Origin: Symbiodinium natans | Taxonomy: Eukaryota > Sar > Dinophyceae > Suessiales > Symbiodiniaceae | DNA length: 64,000 bases | Direction of reading: 5' to 3' | NCBI GenBank assembly: GCA_905221605.1 | Contig: CAJNDS010002298.1 | Coordinates: 367,085 to 431,084, forward strand | Shown here: one piece after another, positions 1 through 11,539 of the stretch | Layout of the letters: each line of letters opens with the position of its first letter | Numbering within the stretch: position 1 is the first letter of the stretch | Program-made: the position numbers and the translations under genes | Notes under the pieces: generated by a model | Databases searched by the model: none | What the model was told of the DNA's origin: nothing | The model's input: only the letters and a program-made list of their open reading frames with translations

Positions 1-2114
1 CTGGGTGGGATGTTGAGTTCAACGAGAATCGAGGATGCACTATGCAGTTCAAGCTCTCCGGCGAAAATGCCTGCAGCATGGCTGCTGGTGCTTGCATGTG
101 CATGAGTGTGTGCCTACACACTCAAGTCTCACCTTATTCCCTGCAAGCCACCTCAAGCAACTTTGGCACCGTCCGTGACATGTCTCCAACTTTGCCCTCA
201 TCGCACTCACGTCTCCATTGGCTTCAACCAAAGACCCGTGTGGCGTGTCTTAACATGAACAGCACTGTGCACAATCATGCTCATGATGTGCTGACAGGCA
301 AGAGGATAAAACTTCCACGAGAAACGTAGCTTTGCTTGCGACGACGCATGGACAACCCTCGCAAGCTCCAAGATTTCATCGTGGGCAAACGAAATCACGG
401 CTCAAGCTTTCCCTGCCAGCATTAACCCTTTTTGCCAGGCAGCTCGGCAGGTAGCTGGGTTGGCGGACAGAGAACTGAAACTACTGACATGCAAAGCATG
501 CAAGAGAACCTGCTTGGTCCCTACCTGAAGAAATACCGCATGAAGGTTGCAACCACTTCGGATATGCGTAGTCTGGGTGGCAATGTCATGGGCTTTCAGA
601 AGGAACCCTGCATTTTCTGACATTTGTGAGACAAAGGCCCCCTCAGAATCTGACTGACGTTCATGTGCTTGTCGTATGTTAACATAGACTGTAATGATTT
701 GTGATATTTGTATTGCATACACATAAATGGCCATCTTATGTCTGTCGCAGAAAGAAAATGGGTGATGAGATGACAAGGCACTATTTCGGCGTTCCCGAGG
801 CTAATTACATGAGGCTGGAGGGGCTGATTGCTGCAACCTTTGCAAGGCTGATCAACACTGTCTGCAAGACATGCGTGTACCACAGGACTTGCACAGGACT
901 TGAATCACGGCCGGGAGCGAATGCGCACATCGCAAGATGATGCTGGGCAGAGGCGTAATGCACGGCACTGCGTGGCATTGCAATTTTCCGATAATCAAGT
1001 GGCTGCAGATGGCTGAACTACCAAGGCACTCACATACCAGGGGCATGCAAGCGAATCACGAGAGACTCCAGAAAACCGTCCGATGCACGTAGAAAGGCTC
1101 GACATGGCCCCCCGACTTTCACGTTCTGAAGACTCTCGCTTGCCCAATGGCCAGAGAATGATTAACGGATTTCACCATAAAATTATGGCTTAAACGATCG
1201 CCAAGAACCAGTTGAACCAGTGACAATGCAGGCCTCTTCGTGTGATTCTTTCCTATTGTAAAGACCCCTTTCGTGGGCCCAATGCATGTCGTCAACGGTT
1301 GGAACGGCGCGAGCAACATGACTTGATTAGGAGCACTTGCGCTTGACGCACAACTCCTTCTTGAGGTAGTTGACCAGCATGGTAAGCTGAATCCCAGACG
1401 GCCCTCCTCATACCTTCATGTCCCGATTTCGGGACATTGAGCGAAGCGGCCGAGAAACAAATTAAGCAGGATGATGCTCCTGGAAATTTGTGCTTGGATG
1501 CCAAGTTGAGGCCCAAAACATCCTCAAGATCGAGTGGTCATGCATACAGCCTCGCATAGATTTCAAAGAGTATGCTACAGCAGATCCGGGCATCAGATAA
1601 CAATAAACCAAACTCGGTCTCGGCACCTTGCGAGGGGATGTTTGTACACAGGACATGTCCCCCCATGGGCAGAGCAGCTTAGTGTGCTTTGCCATCGTCT
1701 CGTGACCCGACTCAACAACATCCTATGGTCACCTATGGTCTTAAAGTAGAGTCTTGAGAGAACAACCACGCAGATTCCTTGTTTAGCGTCACGACAGCAG
1801 GCCCTGCGTCTTGCAGGCTCGCATGTCTCCGTCCTTGGGATTCCGGCCGAATGGTGCCATAAACTGAACTGCTAGTGATGGAGCGGCGTGGTGCTTCCAT
1901 GCGCCTACCATAAGGCTCCGTCATCTGGGCATGTCGTCACCGAGGCGATCATGCTACCCTGCGCCCAACTGCCAAAGTCGACATCTAGAAAGATCTGAGA
2001 TCTGCTCGGCCCCGCCTCGAACTGCAACCCACATATTTGCATTCCACGTGGTACAGTGAAGCGCCTCGACCCGAAGGCCTTCAGAACGCAACTCCGACAT
2101 AAGCAATCAGAACA
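1..2114. other. Left edge, no recognised gene
   Basis: No domain or RNA gene was recognised here. Both strands carry only short open frames of up to about 125 codons. A minus-strand frame at 1292-1516 and one at 1119-1319 have fairly natural amino-acid composition. They could be further exons of the minus-strand segments that follow, but nothing proves it. No tandem repeat of note is present. Base composition resembles that of the coding regions elsewhere in the window. Confidence 0.4.
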
Positions 2115-2306
2115 TCACATGTACCAAGATTCTAAAGATGTCACGTCATGCCATGTCAAGCTCGCGGGCGGCGCCTCCATACCCTTCAGGCTGAAGATGC
2201 TGCCAAGCGAGGTGTAGAAGGCTATGGATGTGCCGAGGAAGGCATCCCGAGCCAACTTGCGCAGGTCAAACTCGAGGTCACTAGAAGCACAATGAACCGC
2301 TGGCAT
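2115..2306 (-). CDS. Coding-like exon, FLG-TS-G repeat copy A
   Basis: A minus-strand open segment reads through a stretch beginning DAFLGTSIAFYTSLGSIF. It matches the segment near 2.95-3.09 kb at the pattern F-L-G-x-x-I-x-F-x-T-S-x-G-x-[IV]-x-x-L. Two such matches on the same strand argue for duplicated protein domains rather than chance frames. The function is unknown. The pattern is loosely like a beta-strand of jacalin-type lectin repeats, but that is speculation. It lies downstream, in transcriptional order, of the minus-strand kinase and could be part of it or of the next gene. Confidence 0.35.
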   Translation of the reverse strand: MPAVHCASSDLEFDLRKLARDAFLGTSIAFYTSLGSIFSLKGMEAPPASLTWHDVTSLESWYM

Positions 2307-2695
2307 CTGTCACCGCTGACCTTGCCTGCTCGACAGCTGTGATGTGCTCACCTGGTTCGAGCACCCAAGGTCCTTGCTCCGCACCTGCCGCATGTACGAC
2401 CGCATGTACGACGTCGTGCCACATTGGAAGACCACGAAACCAGCACTGCACACCTGCCTCCCTCCGAGTTCCCGTACTCGCAAGTACTGCCATCCCGAAA
2501 ACGAAACCAGACCTCGAACAATCAACAACATGTCCATACGCGGGTCATTTACATGACCTCTCAATGCCCAGTACTCGTACTCAGCATCTGGGTGACGCCC
2601 ACCCCGCCTTGTCCACAGCGTGCCCCACACGTCCACCCAAAGACACTACAGCCGCTGGCTCCTTACTCGATCGAAGAGCATGCTTTCCGCTATTT

Positions 2696-2944
2696 TTAAC
2701 ATGGTGCTTCAGGTCTCCTCTGCTGAAATTTTCCGCAGATGGATACCCATGAGCCGATGTCCTGGCATCTCTTCGAGCATCTCACATCTCTGTCAGTACC
2801 GAATCGTGTTGTACGGTGTCCTTGAAATTGAAGGCCAACGATCTGGCTTCCGGAAGGAGCCAAAAAGCATCGACGCTTGCGTGCTTGTGAGCCCTGCGAA
2901 GCTTCAGCAAACCTTTGAGTCACTGAGTCACTGAGTTGAGTCAC
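2696..2944 (-). CDS. Coding-like segment with IVGLQF motif
   Basis: The minus-strand frame contains IVGLQFQGHRTTRFGT, which alternates hydrophobic and polar residues as a beta-strand would. It sits between the two FLG-TS-G segments and on the same strand, so it may be another piece of the same repeated-domain protein. Exon ends were not determined. No known family was assigned. Confidence 0.25.
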   Translation of the reverse strand: MTQLSDSVTQRFAEASQGSQARKRRCFLAPSGSQIVGLQFQGHRTTRFGTDRDVRCSKRCQDIGSWVSICGKFQQRRPEAPC

Positions 2945-3206
2945 CCCTTAACTCGGCATCTCCAACAGAATCCCAGGCCTGCAATGCTAGGACATCGCCT
3001 CGGGATGTATTGAAGATTATGGCCAAGCCCAGGAAGTCATGCCTCTCCTTGTGGTAACACACTCTCCCGCGAAAAAAAAACATCGCAACGTGATGGTACC
3101 GTGACTGCCAATGGCAGCCCACAGCAGCCCAAACCAGGCAGGTATCCTCCTGCAACACGGAGACGAGCCTCTCGTCTGGCCTAGCACAAGATACCAACAA
3201 ATGCAA
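2935..3206 (-). CDS. Coding-like exon, FLG-TS-G repeat copy B
   Basis: The minus-strand frame reads HDFLGLAIIFNTSRGDVLAL, which aligns with copy A at 2115-2306 over the pattern F-L-G-x-x-I-x-F-x-T-S-x-G. The upstream part of the frame, beyond a poly-T/poly-A tract near 3070, is probably intron. The product is unknown. The shared pattern is the only support for coding status. Confidence 0.35.
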
Positions 3207-3301
3207 TCAAAGCGCAGCAAAGCGCAACCATGCGCAAATGTCGACATTCAAGATCTCTGTCGAAAGCAGGAGCAGGTTGCCCACTGCAAGAGGTTGTCAG
3301 C

Positions 3302-3480
3302 GCTAGTGAGCAACCCTGCCTGAGCTTCCAGTGATGCTCAATGTCACCTCCCATGCCTCGGCAGACACAAGACCCCTCGTTGCTCTTGTCAAGTGGCCCG
3401 AACAAGGTCCGACACCAGCCAAGTCACTCCCAAACGACAGGGTGGTTCCATTGACCAACTTCATCTGCATGTTGTCAACG
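3302..3480 (-). CDS. Coding-like segment with VDNMQMKLVNG motif
   Basis: The minus-strand frame runs from about 3480 down to a stop at 3302-3304 and contains VDNMQMKLVNGTTLSFG. The composition is protein-like, with a strand-turn-strand look. If the neighbouring segments are lectin-like repeats, this could be the first strands of one unit, but that is inference. The stop at 3304 could be a real terminus or lie inside an intron. Confidence 0.3.
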
Positions 3481-3800
3481 GCATATCCTGTACCTCAAAG
3501 CAGGAATCACGCCACGTGCATTTGCTCAACGAGTAGACACTTCGAACGACAGCAAGTCTCGACGGCCAGAAAATGCGAACATCAACGTGGGCATACACAG
3601 TCTGCTGGAGGAGCGCTAAATCTGGTTTTCAACATGGGTGTCAGGGCACACCGTCAGACTGTGATGTGTCGAAGCAGACCACACTTCTAACTGTGTTCTA
3701 GCCTCTGGATCATGACAACTCACGTGAAAACTGTGACCGAAATCTGCCTAGATGTGCTACTGTAATTGCCCCCCCGACTGAAAGCACCGCCCAAGGGCCA

Positions 3801-3910
3801 AACGATGCCAAACGATGCCAAACGATGCCAAACGATGCCAAACGATGCCAAACGATGCCAAACGATGCCAAACGATGCCAAACGATGCCAAACGATGCCA
3901 AACGATGCCA
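3801..3910. repeat. 10-bp satellite, 11 exact copies
   Basis: Eleven perfect tandem copies of a 10-bp unit (AACGATGCCA in this phase) run from 3801 to 3910 without a mismatch. The array sits between minus-strand coding-like segments, so it is probably intronic or intergenic. Perfect identity implies recent expansion. Confidence 0.97.
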
Positions 3911-3943
3911 ACTGGGTCAGATCAGTGCATTCTGGCTGCAGCC

Positions 3944-4110
3944 AATGATTTCTTGAATTACACCTCGAGGAGCTCCATCTTTGGGAGACAGCCCGTCACA
4001 GATTGTCACCTGCGACAACAGCAAGTCTGGAGCGACTGCACGTGCAACCTCACGAAAGCTGCCTTGTTGCTGTCAATCTGGGAGTCACTGCTGGAGAACC
4101 ATGCATGATG
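3944..4110 (-). CDS. Coding-like segment, uncertain
   Basis: Two minus-strand frames here look protein-like. One contains VTICDGLSPKDGAPRGVI. The other, slightly upstream in transcriptional order, contains SDSQIDSNKAAFVRLHVQ. Different frames within 150 bases imply a small intron between them, or that one is chance. No family was recognised. Confidence 0.2.
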
Positions 4111-4894
4111 CAGGCAGTCCACATGGCTGAACCTCTGCAAATATCCGCAGGGACTTCTGGGTCTGATTGCATGTCCCGTGAGCAAAGCTGAGCACAGCGG
4201 ACCTCACAGCGGCATTGATGCTAAGCAAGCCTTGGATCAGAGAGCGCGCCTGAACAGGGTCACAAGGTCAAGAAGCCTGCCCCAACAAAACATGTGCAAA
4301 TATTTCTCTTGCAAGTATGCAAGAGACTTGTCTTTCTTTTGCTCAGCCGCACTTGCGTCACACTGTAGTGAGAGAGCTGGGAGGCTTATATTCGGTATTC
4401 GAGATTCAGGTTCGGCCATTTTCGTTCGTCTCGTCTCATCCTCCAAGTCCACGATCCATGTTGAGCGTTTCGGAACAGAAGAAACAGCATGCTTGCGCCT
4501 GTCTGCTTAGGTTCCCACTGCGCATGCCTGGGTGTCGTAAGCTTTCTGTCATTCCCACGTAGTGTCCAGCTTGTTTCGAGGCTGAGCACCATGAACCCAT
4601 CAATCCGCGAAGACGATACACGAACACAAAACGGAATGCACACTTTAGGCTGCCGAAAGCGAGTGAATTTTAACATGGATGCAGAGTTTCAGGAGTCGCA
4701 AGCAATCTTTGAGGCAATTTCGGAGTTGCCTGGCATTGGCCTAGACAACAGGAGAAAGGTTGGAGCGGAGATGAAGGGCAAGGCAAGTTTAGGATTCATG
4801 AACGGTTTCCAGAGGGCTCCAGACTGACCGTGACTGAGCCAAGCATTTCGTGCTTTCTCATGTGGAATGATTTTGTTGTTGTTGCACCTCCCAC

Positions 4895-7800
4895 CTCCTT
4901 CGAGGCATTCTGCCACGGTTTGCCAGCCTTGACAGAGGAGACCACCTGCACGGCACGAGCAATGACATGAGCACGCCTGACGTCCATAACATTCGTACCA
5001 GTCGTGACAATGGTACTGCAACTCAAGTTCTCCGGACCTCTCTGTGGCGCTCGGGTACCAAGTCTTTGTTGGACCTGGCATATACGAGCCTAATTGAGGA
5101 TAGCTACCACAGGATCCTGGCTGTCGAAATGCCTGATGGAGAAAGGCCACTCCCCGCAGATCATGGCGTAGGTCATCACGCCAAAGCTCCAATAATCACA
5201 GGACTACAGGGAGGCATGACTCGGAAAGCCATCAAATCTGTGTGACCCAAGTGAGAAATGGTTTTCTCAATTTAGCTGTGGCGGTGCTATCGGTTCTGCT
5301 ACCCGCAGATTCCATGCTTTTGCTAGCTGCATCTTCTCTGTTGGTGTCTCTTGCTTGCAGAGGTCGCCAAGTGTTGCCGCATGCATCACGGACAAGATCG
5401 GTTCCAAAGTCCCGAGTCCTGGTCGCACATGCCAGACAAGACCTTCACAGGGCAGGCTTGTGAACGTAAAACAAAGCTTGTACTTGATCGGCACCTCCGG
5501 GGCGACGAAATCAGGAGAGCCAACGCAGCTTGCCCGTCGCAACAGAGGCGCACTGTGCCTTGGAAAAGCGTTGAAACGAGCTTGTTTGTCGAGGGTACCA
5601 CTGCGACCAAGCTGCATGTTCTTTGACAGCCCAAAGTCTGTGATTTTCACCTCTGCTTGTGCTTCCTATGCTATGCGTCTCACATGAAAGACTTGACGCT
5701 TGCAGTGAGACGTTGCGAATCATTTCGACACCGAGAGTCGTCGTGCACCTCTGATGGGACTGCTACACCACTTTCTGCATGTCCCGGGTAGGCATAAGTG
5801 CGAACAATCAGCCTAGGTAGCTCAGAGGGTGTTTCAAAGTCATGTGGATCATGTCAGCGGTCAGCACGTGCCATCAGCGCGAAAAATCGGAGGCAGGGCA
5901 CACATTCTCCAACTTCATGTCGCGATGGATGATCCCGAAGGAATGCATATACCCCATGCCTGACTGACAGCACCAGCGACAGCACTCAATGCAACTCGAA
6001 GAAGCCCCTTGGTTTGCATGCTGCTGGAGGCAACTCTCAAAGCTCCAGCTATGCATTTGTCCGCCTTCGAGGAGCTGGTGGGCCACGTGCTTGGAAGCCA
6101 GCTCGGACTGTCCCAGGCCCGGGAAGTACTCATCTCCTCACAAAACAGAAGCGGAAGCATGCGGAAGCAGAAGACAATCCACGGTGAACGGTGCTGAAAC
6201 AACTCTCCACATCTCATGAAATCTTGGCCACACAGACAGATCAAAGGGAAGCATCCAAATCAAGTACTGAGAAAGGACTTCCAACACAAGATCTACACGG
6301 ACACACTTCCAAAGACAAAGCAGCTTGCCCACACCGCACGATTATGCCAAAGTCACATCATCCAACAAAGCCAACGCAAAGGCTGGTGGATAGGAAGCAA
6401 TGGCCACATGCTTTGTCGGAGGTTCGAAGTACGGGCAAGGTCCAACCAACTGTCTGGCAGCCTTGACGGAGAATCACCTCCTAGAATGGCATGCAAAGCG
6501 GGCGGCTCTGAATCCAAAAACACCTGCCGCACCCTGCCTACCCTGCCGCACCCTGCCGCACCCTGCCGCACCCTGCCGCACCCTGCCGCACCCTGCCGCA
6601 CCCTGCCGCACCCTGCCGCACCCTGCCGCACCCTGCCGCATCGGGTGTTCCCAACTTCAACCCCTTCCCCCCAGACCCTGCACGGGTGGGACATTGTCTT
6701 TCCGCGCTATGCCAAAGTCACATCATCCAACAAAGCCAACGCAGAGGCTGGTGGATAGGAAGCAATGGCCACATGCTTTGTCGGAGGTTCGAAGTACGGG
6801 CAAGGTCCAACCAACTGTCTGGCAGCCTTGACGGAGAATCACCTCCTGGAATGGTATGCAAAGCGGGCGGCTCTGAATCCAGAAACAACTGCCGCACCCT
6901 GCCGCATCGGCCGCTCCCAACTTCAACCCCCTCCCCCCAGACCCTGCACGGGTAGGACATTGTCTTTCCGCGCTATGCCAAAGTCACATCATCCAACAAA
7001 GCCAACGCAAAGGCTGGTGGATAGGAAGCAATGGCCACATGCTTTGTCGGAGGTTCGAAGTACGGGCAAGGTCCAACCAACTGTCTGGCAGCCTTGACGG
7101 AGAATCACCTCCTAGAATGGCATGCAAAGCGGGCGGCTCTGAATCCAAAAACACCTGCCGCACCCTGCCCACCCTGCCGCACCCTGCCGCACCCTGCCGC
7201 ACCCTGCCGCACCCTGCCGCACCCTGCCGCACCCTGCCGCACCCTGCCGCACCCTGCCGCACCCTGCCGCACCCTGCTGCATCGGGTGTTCCCAACTTCA
7301 ACCCCTTCCCCCCAGACCCTGCACGGGTGGGACACTGATTTTCCGCGCTATGCCAAAGTCACATCATCCAACAAAGCCAACGCAGAGGCTGGTGGATAGG
7401 AAGCAATGGCCACATGCTTTGTCGGAGGTTCGAAGTACGGGCAAGGTCCAACCAACTGTCTGGCAGCCTTGACGGAGAATCACCTCCTGGAATGGTATGC
7501 AAAGCGGGCGGCTCTGAATCCAGAAACAACTGCCGCACCCTGCCGCATCGGCCGCTCCCAACTTCAACCCCCTCCCCCCAGACCCTGCACGGGTAGGACA
7601 TTGTCTTTCCGCGCTATGCCAAAGTCACATCATCCAACAAAGCCAACGCAAAGGCTGGTGGATAGGAAGCAATGGCCACATGCTTTGTCGGAGGTTCGAA
7701 GTACGGGCAAGGTCCAACCAACTGTCTGGCAGCCTTGACGGAGAATCACCTCCTAGAATGGCATGCAAAGCGGGCGGCTCTGAATCCAGAAACACCTGCC

Positions 7801-8889
7801 GCACCCTGCACCCTGCCACACCCTGCCGCACCCTGCCGCACCCTGCCGCACCCTGCCGCACCCTGCCGCACCGGGCGTTCCCAACTTCAACCCCTTGCCC
7901 CCAGACCCTGCACGGGTGGGACATTGCTTTTCCGCGCTATGCCAAAGTCACATCATCCAACAAAGCCAACGCAAAGGCTGGTGGATAGGAAGCAATGGCC
8001 AATGCTTTGTCGGAGGTTCGAAGTACGGACAAGGTCCAACCAACTGTCTGGCAGCCTTAATGGAGAATCAGAGGTTCAAAGTGCCAGCGTTGCAACAAAT
8101 ACAGCAGTCAAGGAAGGACGTTCGAAAAGCTGCACAAAGCGTTCACAAGCTGGTATAAGCAACATCAAGTTGTTTCAAGTCAATTGCCACGTTCGCCAAT
8201 GTTACACCAACCGAAAAGCAAGAGACTTGAACGTACGTGAAACATCAGCCACGACAGCTGAGCACAACTTCCAAGCTCAAATCAATTCCCCCAGATTCAA
8301 ATTTCAATTTCACCTGGCCTCGGCTGATGGACATGTTTAACTCATCGAAGACTTTGTTGTGCAGGTCACCCCCTCGAGCGAGATCCATCACCAGCCAACA
8401 TCTGTCCTCCTGGCGACAAGAGCAACTACAGAAGGGTGTAGTGGAACATTCATGCGAGCTCAGGTCTTCAATGTTCGTCAACGTTCCCATTGCCAGTGTC
8501 GCATTCGCTTCTCGGCCTCGAAGAGGTGAGTCAGCAAGTTCACAATTCGTGGATGAAACAGCTCCTGCAGCTGTGTCAATGCGTCTCACATATGCAGATG
8601 CGCAAGTCGCAGAGGCAGAACAATCTTGCTGGCAACGCACCCCTCCTCCATGTTGCGAATTTCCCTGCGTAGATTCTGCTCACCATCATTCTTCTGAAAA
8701 ACAACCGCTTTCATTTCAATCACCTTGACCTCGGAATCTCACAGTCATTGAATAACATTCCAGCAACATCACATGCACTGGGGGCCAGTGGGGCAAATGA
8801 GGGCCTTGCTGCGTACTTCTTTTGCGTCTTCATTCGTGTGCATTCATAAACGATTGCCTGACCTTCACCAGTGTTCATCACACGCGCGA

Positions 8890-8923
<34 letters not shown>

Positions 8924-9105
8924 ACGCGCGCGCGCCACGCTCTGCCATGACACTACTTCTACTCTACCACTGATTATGTTGATGCACTCCTGCCTCCCTT
9001 TCCCAACCGTTTTCCCAAGCTGAATTGGTCATGAACGGGTCCAAAAATAGACTGCATCTCCTTCTTCTTGGTCTCGGCCTTGACAGGTGTCGACCACACA
9101 TCCTA
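4895..9105 (-). CDS. Protein kinase gene (CaMK/CDPK-like catalytic domain), multi-exon
   Basis: Minus-strand exons rebuild most of a Ser/Thr protein kinase domain, in order. 9105-8994 has FSLGKRLGKG. 8862-8810 completes the glycine loop GKGGQAIV and ends KYA. 8729-8646 has VKVIE and the helix-C glutamate in LRREIRNM. 8564-8514 has ELFHPRIVNLL. 8409-8342 has the hinge WLVMDLARGGDL. About 6136-6065 has VAHQLLEG. 5959-5904 has the catalytic loop IIHRDMKLEN. 5650-5495 has KITDFGLSK and GSPDFVAPEV. 5203-5108 has CDYWSFGVMTYAM and GEWPF. 4945-4895 has VKAGKPWQNASKE. All catalytic residues are present (K of VKV, E of helix C, HRD, DFG, APE). The AxxKP-like hinge and the GEWPF step recall CaMK/CDPK kinases. 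No EF-hand was found downstream. Placed introns use GC (three) or GA (one) donors and AG-G acceptors. The start exon and the 3' end are not determined, and a micro-exon may be missing between 5904 and 5650. Confidence 0.88.
6346..8075. repeat. Higher-order tandem repeat inside a kinase intron
   Basis: Six copies of a unit beginning GCCAAAGTCACATCATCC start at 6346, 6711, 6977, 7352, 7618 and 7941. The spacings are 365, 266, 375, 266 and 323 bp. Long and short units alternate, giving a dimer of about 631-642 bp. The long units carry an inner array of the 10-mer CCCTGCCGCA (about 6540-6640, 7160-7280, 7800-7870), while the short ones have only a couple of copies. The last unit is truncated. The block lies wholly within the kinase intron between the hinge exon (8342) and the VAHQLLEG exon (about 6136). 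Confidence 0.95.
8888..8937. repeat. (CA)n and (GC)n microsatellite
   Basis: A CA run of about 16 dinucleotides is followed by CG/GC alternation. It lies inside the first placed kinase intron (8993-8863). Alternating purine-pyrimidine DNA of this kind can adopt a Z conformation. Confidence 0.9.
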
Positions 9106-9400
9106 TCCTTTACTTCAGCTGCAGCTTGTCATGAACCAGTTGACTTTTGAGCACTCCACATCAGGATAGCCAGGCATGGACTGCTGATGCTCGGAAAGCC
9201 GCGCTCATGCACAGCAGCTGTGTCCAGTACCACTGTAAACTTGGATCTTGAAACAGCTGGGATTGTATATAAGTATATGGGCATAACCATATCACGATAT
9301 GGTGTCTGATAACCGGAAGTCCATGTCGAACATGCCGCCCCTGCGACTGCAAAAAGCTTGACAGCTGCAGGTAAATCGATGAAGACATCGTTGCTTTCCA
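9106..9400. other. Unassigned stretch upstream of the kinase exons
   Basis: This lies upstream of the first recognised kinase exon on the minus strand. A minus-strand frame at 9129-9410 is open but not recognisable. It may hold the 5' untranslated region, promoter or another N-terminal exon. No TATA-type signal was trusted here. Confidence 0.3.
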
Positions 9401-9477
9401 AGAATGACAAACTCAGTCCCTTTCGTGACTAGGAAAAGAAGGCGTGAGGTCTTAGTTGTTGGTGTTGAAGATGGTGC

Positions 9478-9600
9478 AGGACATGGGACATGGGACGCAG
9501 GACGCGGGACGAGGGACGCTGGACGACGCGGGACGTGGGACGACGCGGGACGCGGGACGCAGGACGCGGGACGCAGGACGCGGGGTCGGGTCGGGTAGCT
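9478..9600. repeat. GGGACGC-type minisatellite
   Basis: Imperfect tandem copies of a 7-bp core (GGGACGC, with GGGACAT and GGACGAC variants) fill about 120 bp. Copies differ by single substitutions and small indels. Confidence 0.85.
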
Positions 9601-9659
9601 TGAACCCCGAAGGGGAATGTTGGGCCGCCTGAAAAGATGCTGGGAAACGCTTAAGCAAG

Positions 9660-9800
9660 GCTTAACCCTAAAAACCCTAAAAAAAGAAGGAGGGAGGGAG
9701 GGAGAGAGGGAGAGGGAGCGAGAGAGAGAGAGCAAGAGAGAGAGAGACAGAGACAGAGAGAGAGAGAGAAGAGAGGAAGAGAGAGACGAAGGTGGTAAAC
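9660..9800. repeat. Purine-only GA tract with telomere-like lead-in
   Basis: Two or three CCCTAAA-like words (9660-9682) are followed by about 110 bp of almost pure G/A made of GAGA, GGGA and GACA words. Such polypurine tracts can form triplex DNA. No coding signal was seen. Confidence 0.9.
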
Positions 9801-9829
9801 CGTCAAACCCTTGAACCCTAAACACCAAA

Positions 9830-11530
9830 CAGGCCTTAGATCTTGTAGGGAAATGTCGCGTGGCACACCTTAGACATTCAAAAGATGCCCGAAAACGAAC
9901 GCAAATGTTGGCAAGGCAGCCCTAAAGCCCAAATGCGAAACCCTAAACTCTCAAAGGTCAGACTCAGGACCGTTCAGCACCTGTTTGACTTCACACAGCG
10001 GGACCAACATGAGCTTGACGCGTGTCCCAAGACATTTTTCAGAACCAGCTGCTCTATGAAACATGTGCGTTGGAGAGGCAACGAAAAGGTACTTAATTAG
10101 CTGATCATTCCCTATTGAGGCTTTCTTTCAACACATCGTTGAAATCGTCGTGTAGTCCTCCCTAAACAGCTAGATCCCTATTCCGTTTCGACAAACCTCC
10201 GTTGTGGCATATCAGTGCTGCTACATTTACGCCTCCGTGGTTGCACGTCCTGTTCGCTAGATTCCCCAGCTCCGCATTGCAATCTAAGAATGTAAGACTT
10301 GAGCAGATCGACATCTCACACAATGTGATCAGGACCTCTGCATAAGACCTCTTCGAGCCTGCTATTCTGAGGCTTCGCTGTGTCGATGGAGACGCATGCC
10401 GGCAGCAAAGGCAACAGTGACTGAATCGAGAAGTCATGGAAAAATTCCAACATTGGGGTACCCCAAAAACACATTCATTTTGTGAACTCCCGTACTTCTG
10501 TTTCTTAAGGGAAAGCATCGTCCAAGCTGAAAGCTGGGAGAAAGAGACTTTACAACCTCCCTTCCTTCCATCCGGGCCGACCATCCCACAGGGAGACTCC
10601 CATGTGAAACACTCCGATTCCACCTGTCCACCCAAGTTGGCCCAGGCGAAGATGGGGGGACCCTGACCCCAAACCAATGGCCGACACCAGCGCTGCAAAA
10701 GCTTGGCGAAAGCAACCAGGGTGCCGTTGTAAAATCCGCCCCGAAGGGCTCAAACGCTGAATGAGCATTGCCAGAGCAGAGACCAGGCCTGGATCATGCA
10801 AGAAGAGACGTGTTTGAAGCATACTAAAACTGCCAAAGTTTTTCGCGGATCGTGAGAACAATGCAAGCCCAATAGAACGAGAACTGAAAAATGAAACCGA
10901 TGGAATCTACGCACACGCCTTGCCATCACAGAACATGCCAGAAGCCAGGAGTCAGCATTGCTTGCCGAACCTCTTGGGTCCCTTGGACCAAACCTACGAC
11001 AGCATCTTGTATGCTCAGCTTAAAAGGGCCTTCTTCGAACTTATGCGTTCAGTCAAGAGCCGATCTCTTGAAATGGCTCCTTGTACATACGTTTCACGTG
11101 TTGCACCGGGTGTGATGTTCATCTCACTCACCAAGGTGCAAAGATTTATGGCCAACATCAGGTGCCCTATCCTTATTTCAGGTGGTACTGGAAGGGTGTG
11201 CTCTCGTTTCGGTGGCAGGCACCACAATATACATCAACAGTATTCAGCCCGGCATTCCTCACCGAGCTCCGTCGTTGCTAATATGTTGAACGCTCAAAGA
11301 CGCCTGCTCAAACAGAAGGGGAGCGTGGGTTACGTAAAAACAACCATACCAATTCAATCCAAGAATGGACGCAATCCACATATGGATGCACACCACAAAT
11401 ATCACTCCACGGAAGCCTCTCGTAGTAAACCTTACTTAGCCCTGGCAAGCTCTTCTTTTTCTTTGCGTAAAGAGGGGAGTCAGTCTCACTGGCATTCCAG
11501 TTGATGCAACCTGCATCGTAACACACGGAC
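9830..11530. other. Unassigned region with long unrecognised open frames
   Basis: The plus strand is open at 10920-11504 (194 codons). The minus strand is open at 10162-10698 (178 codons) and 11015-11227. The plus frame has a protein-like middle (LDQTYDSILYAQLKRAFF), but no family was recognised. Overlapping open frames on both strands mean at most one is real. A minus-strand gene would agree with the kinase's direction. There is no repeat content of note. Confidence 0.25.
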
Positions 11531-11539
11531 TTTAGAGCT

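Noticed and set aside
3710-3948. Open frames of about 60 codons on both strands at the 10-bp satellite
   Set aside because: They are translations of the perfect 10-bp repeat.
6353-7988. Many open frames on both strands (up to 222 codons) in the 6.3-8.3 kb region
   Set aside because: They read through the tandem higher-order repeat, which lies within a kinase intron. The same peptides simply recur with each unit.
9292-9828. A 178-codon minus-strand open frame rich in S, L and P
   Set aside because: It reads the complement of the purine tract and the GGGACGC minisatellite. It is low complexity with no domain.
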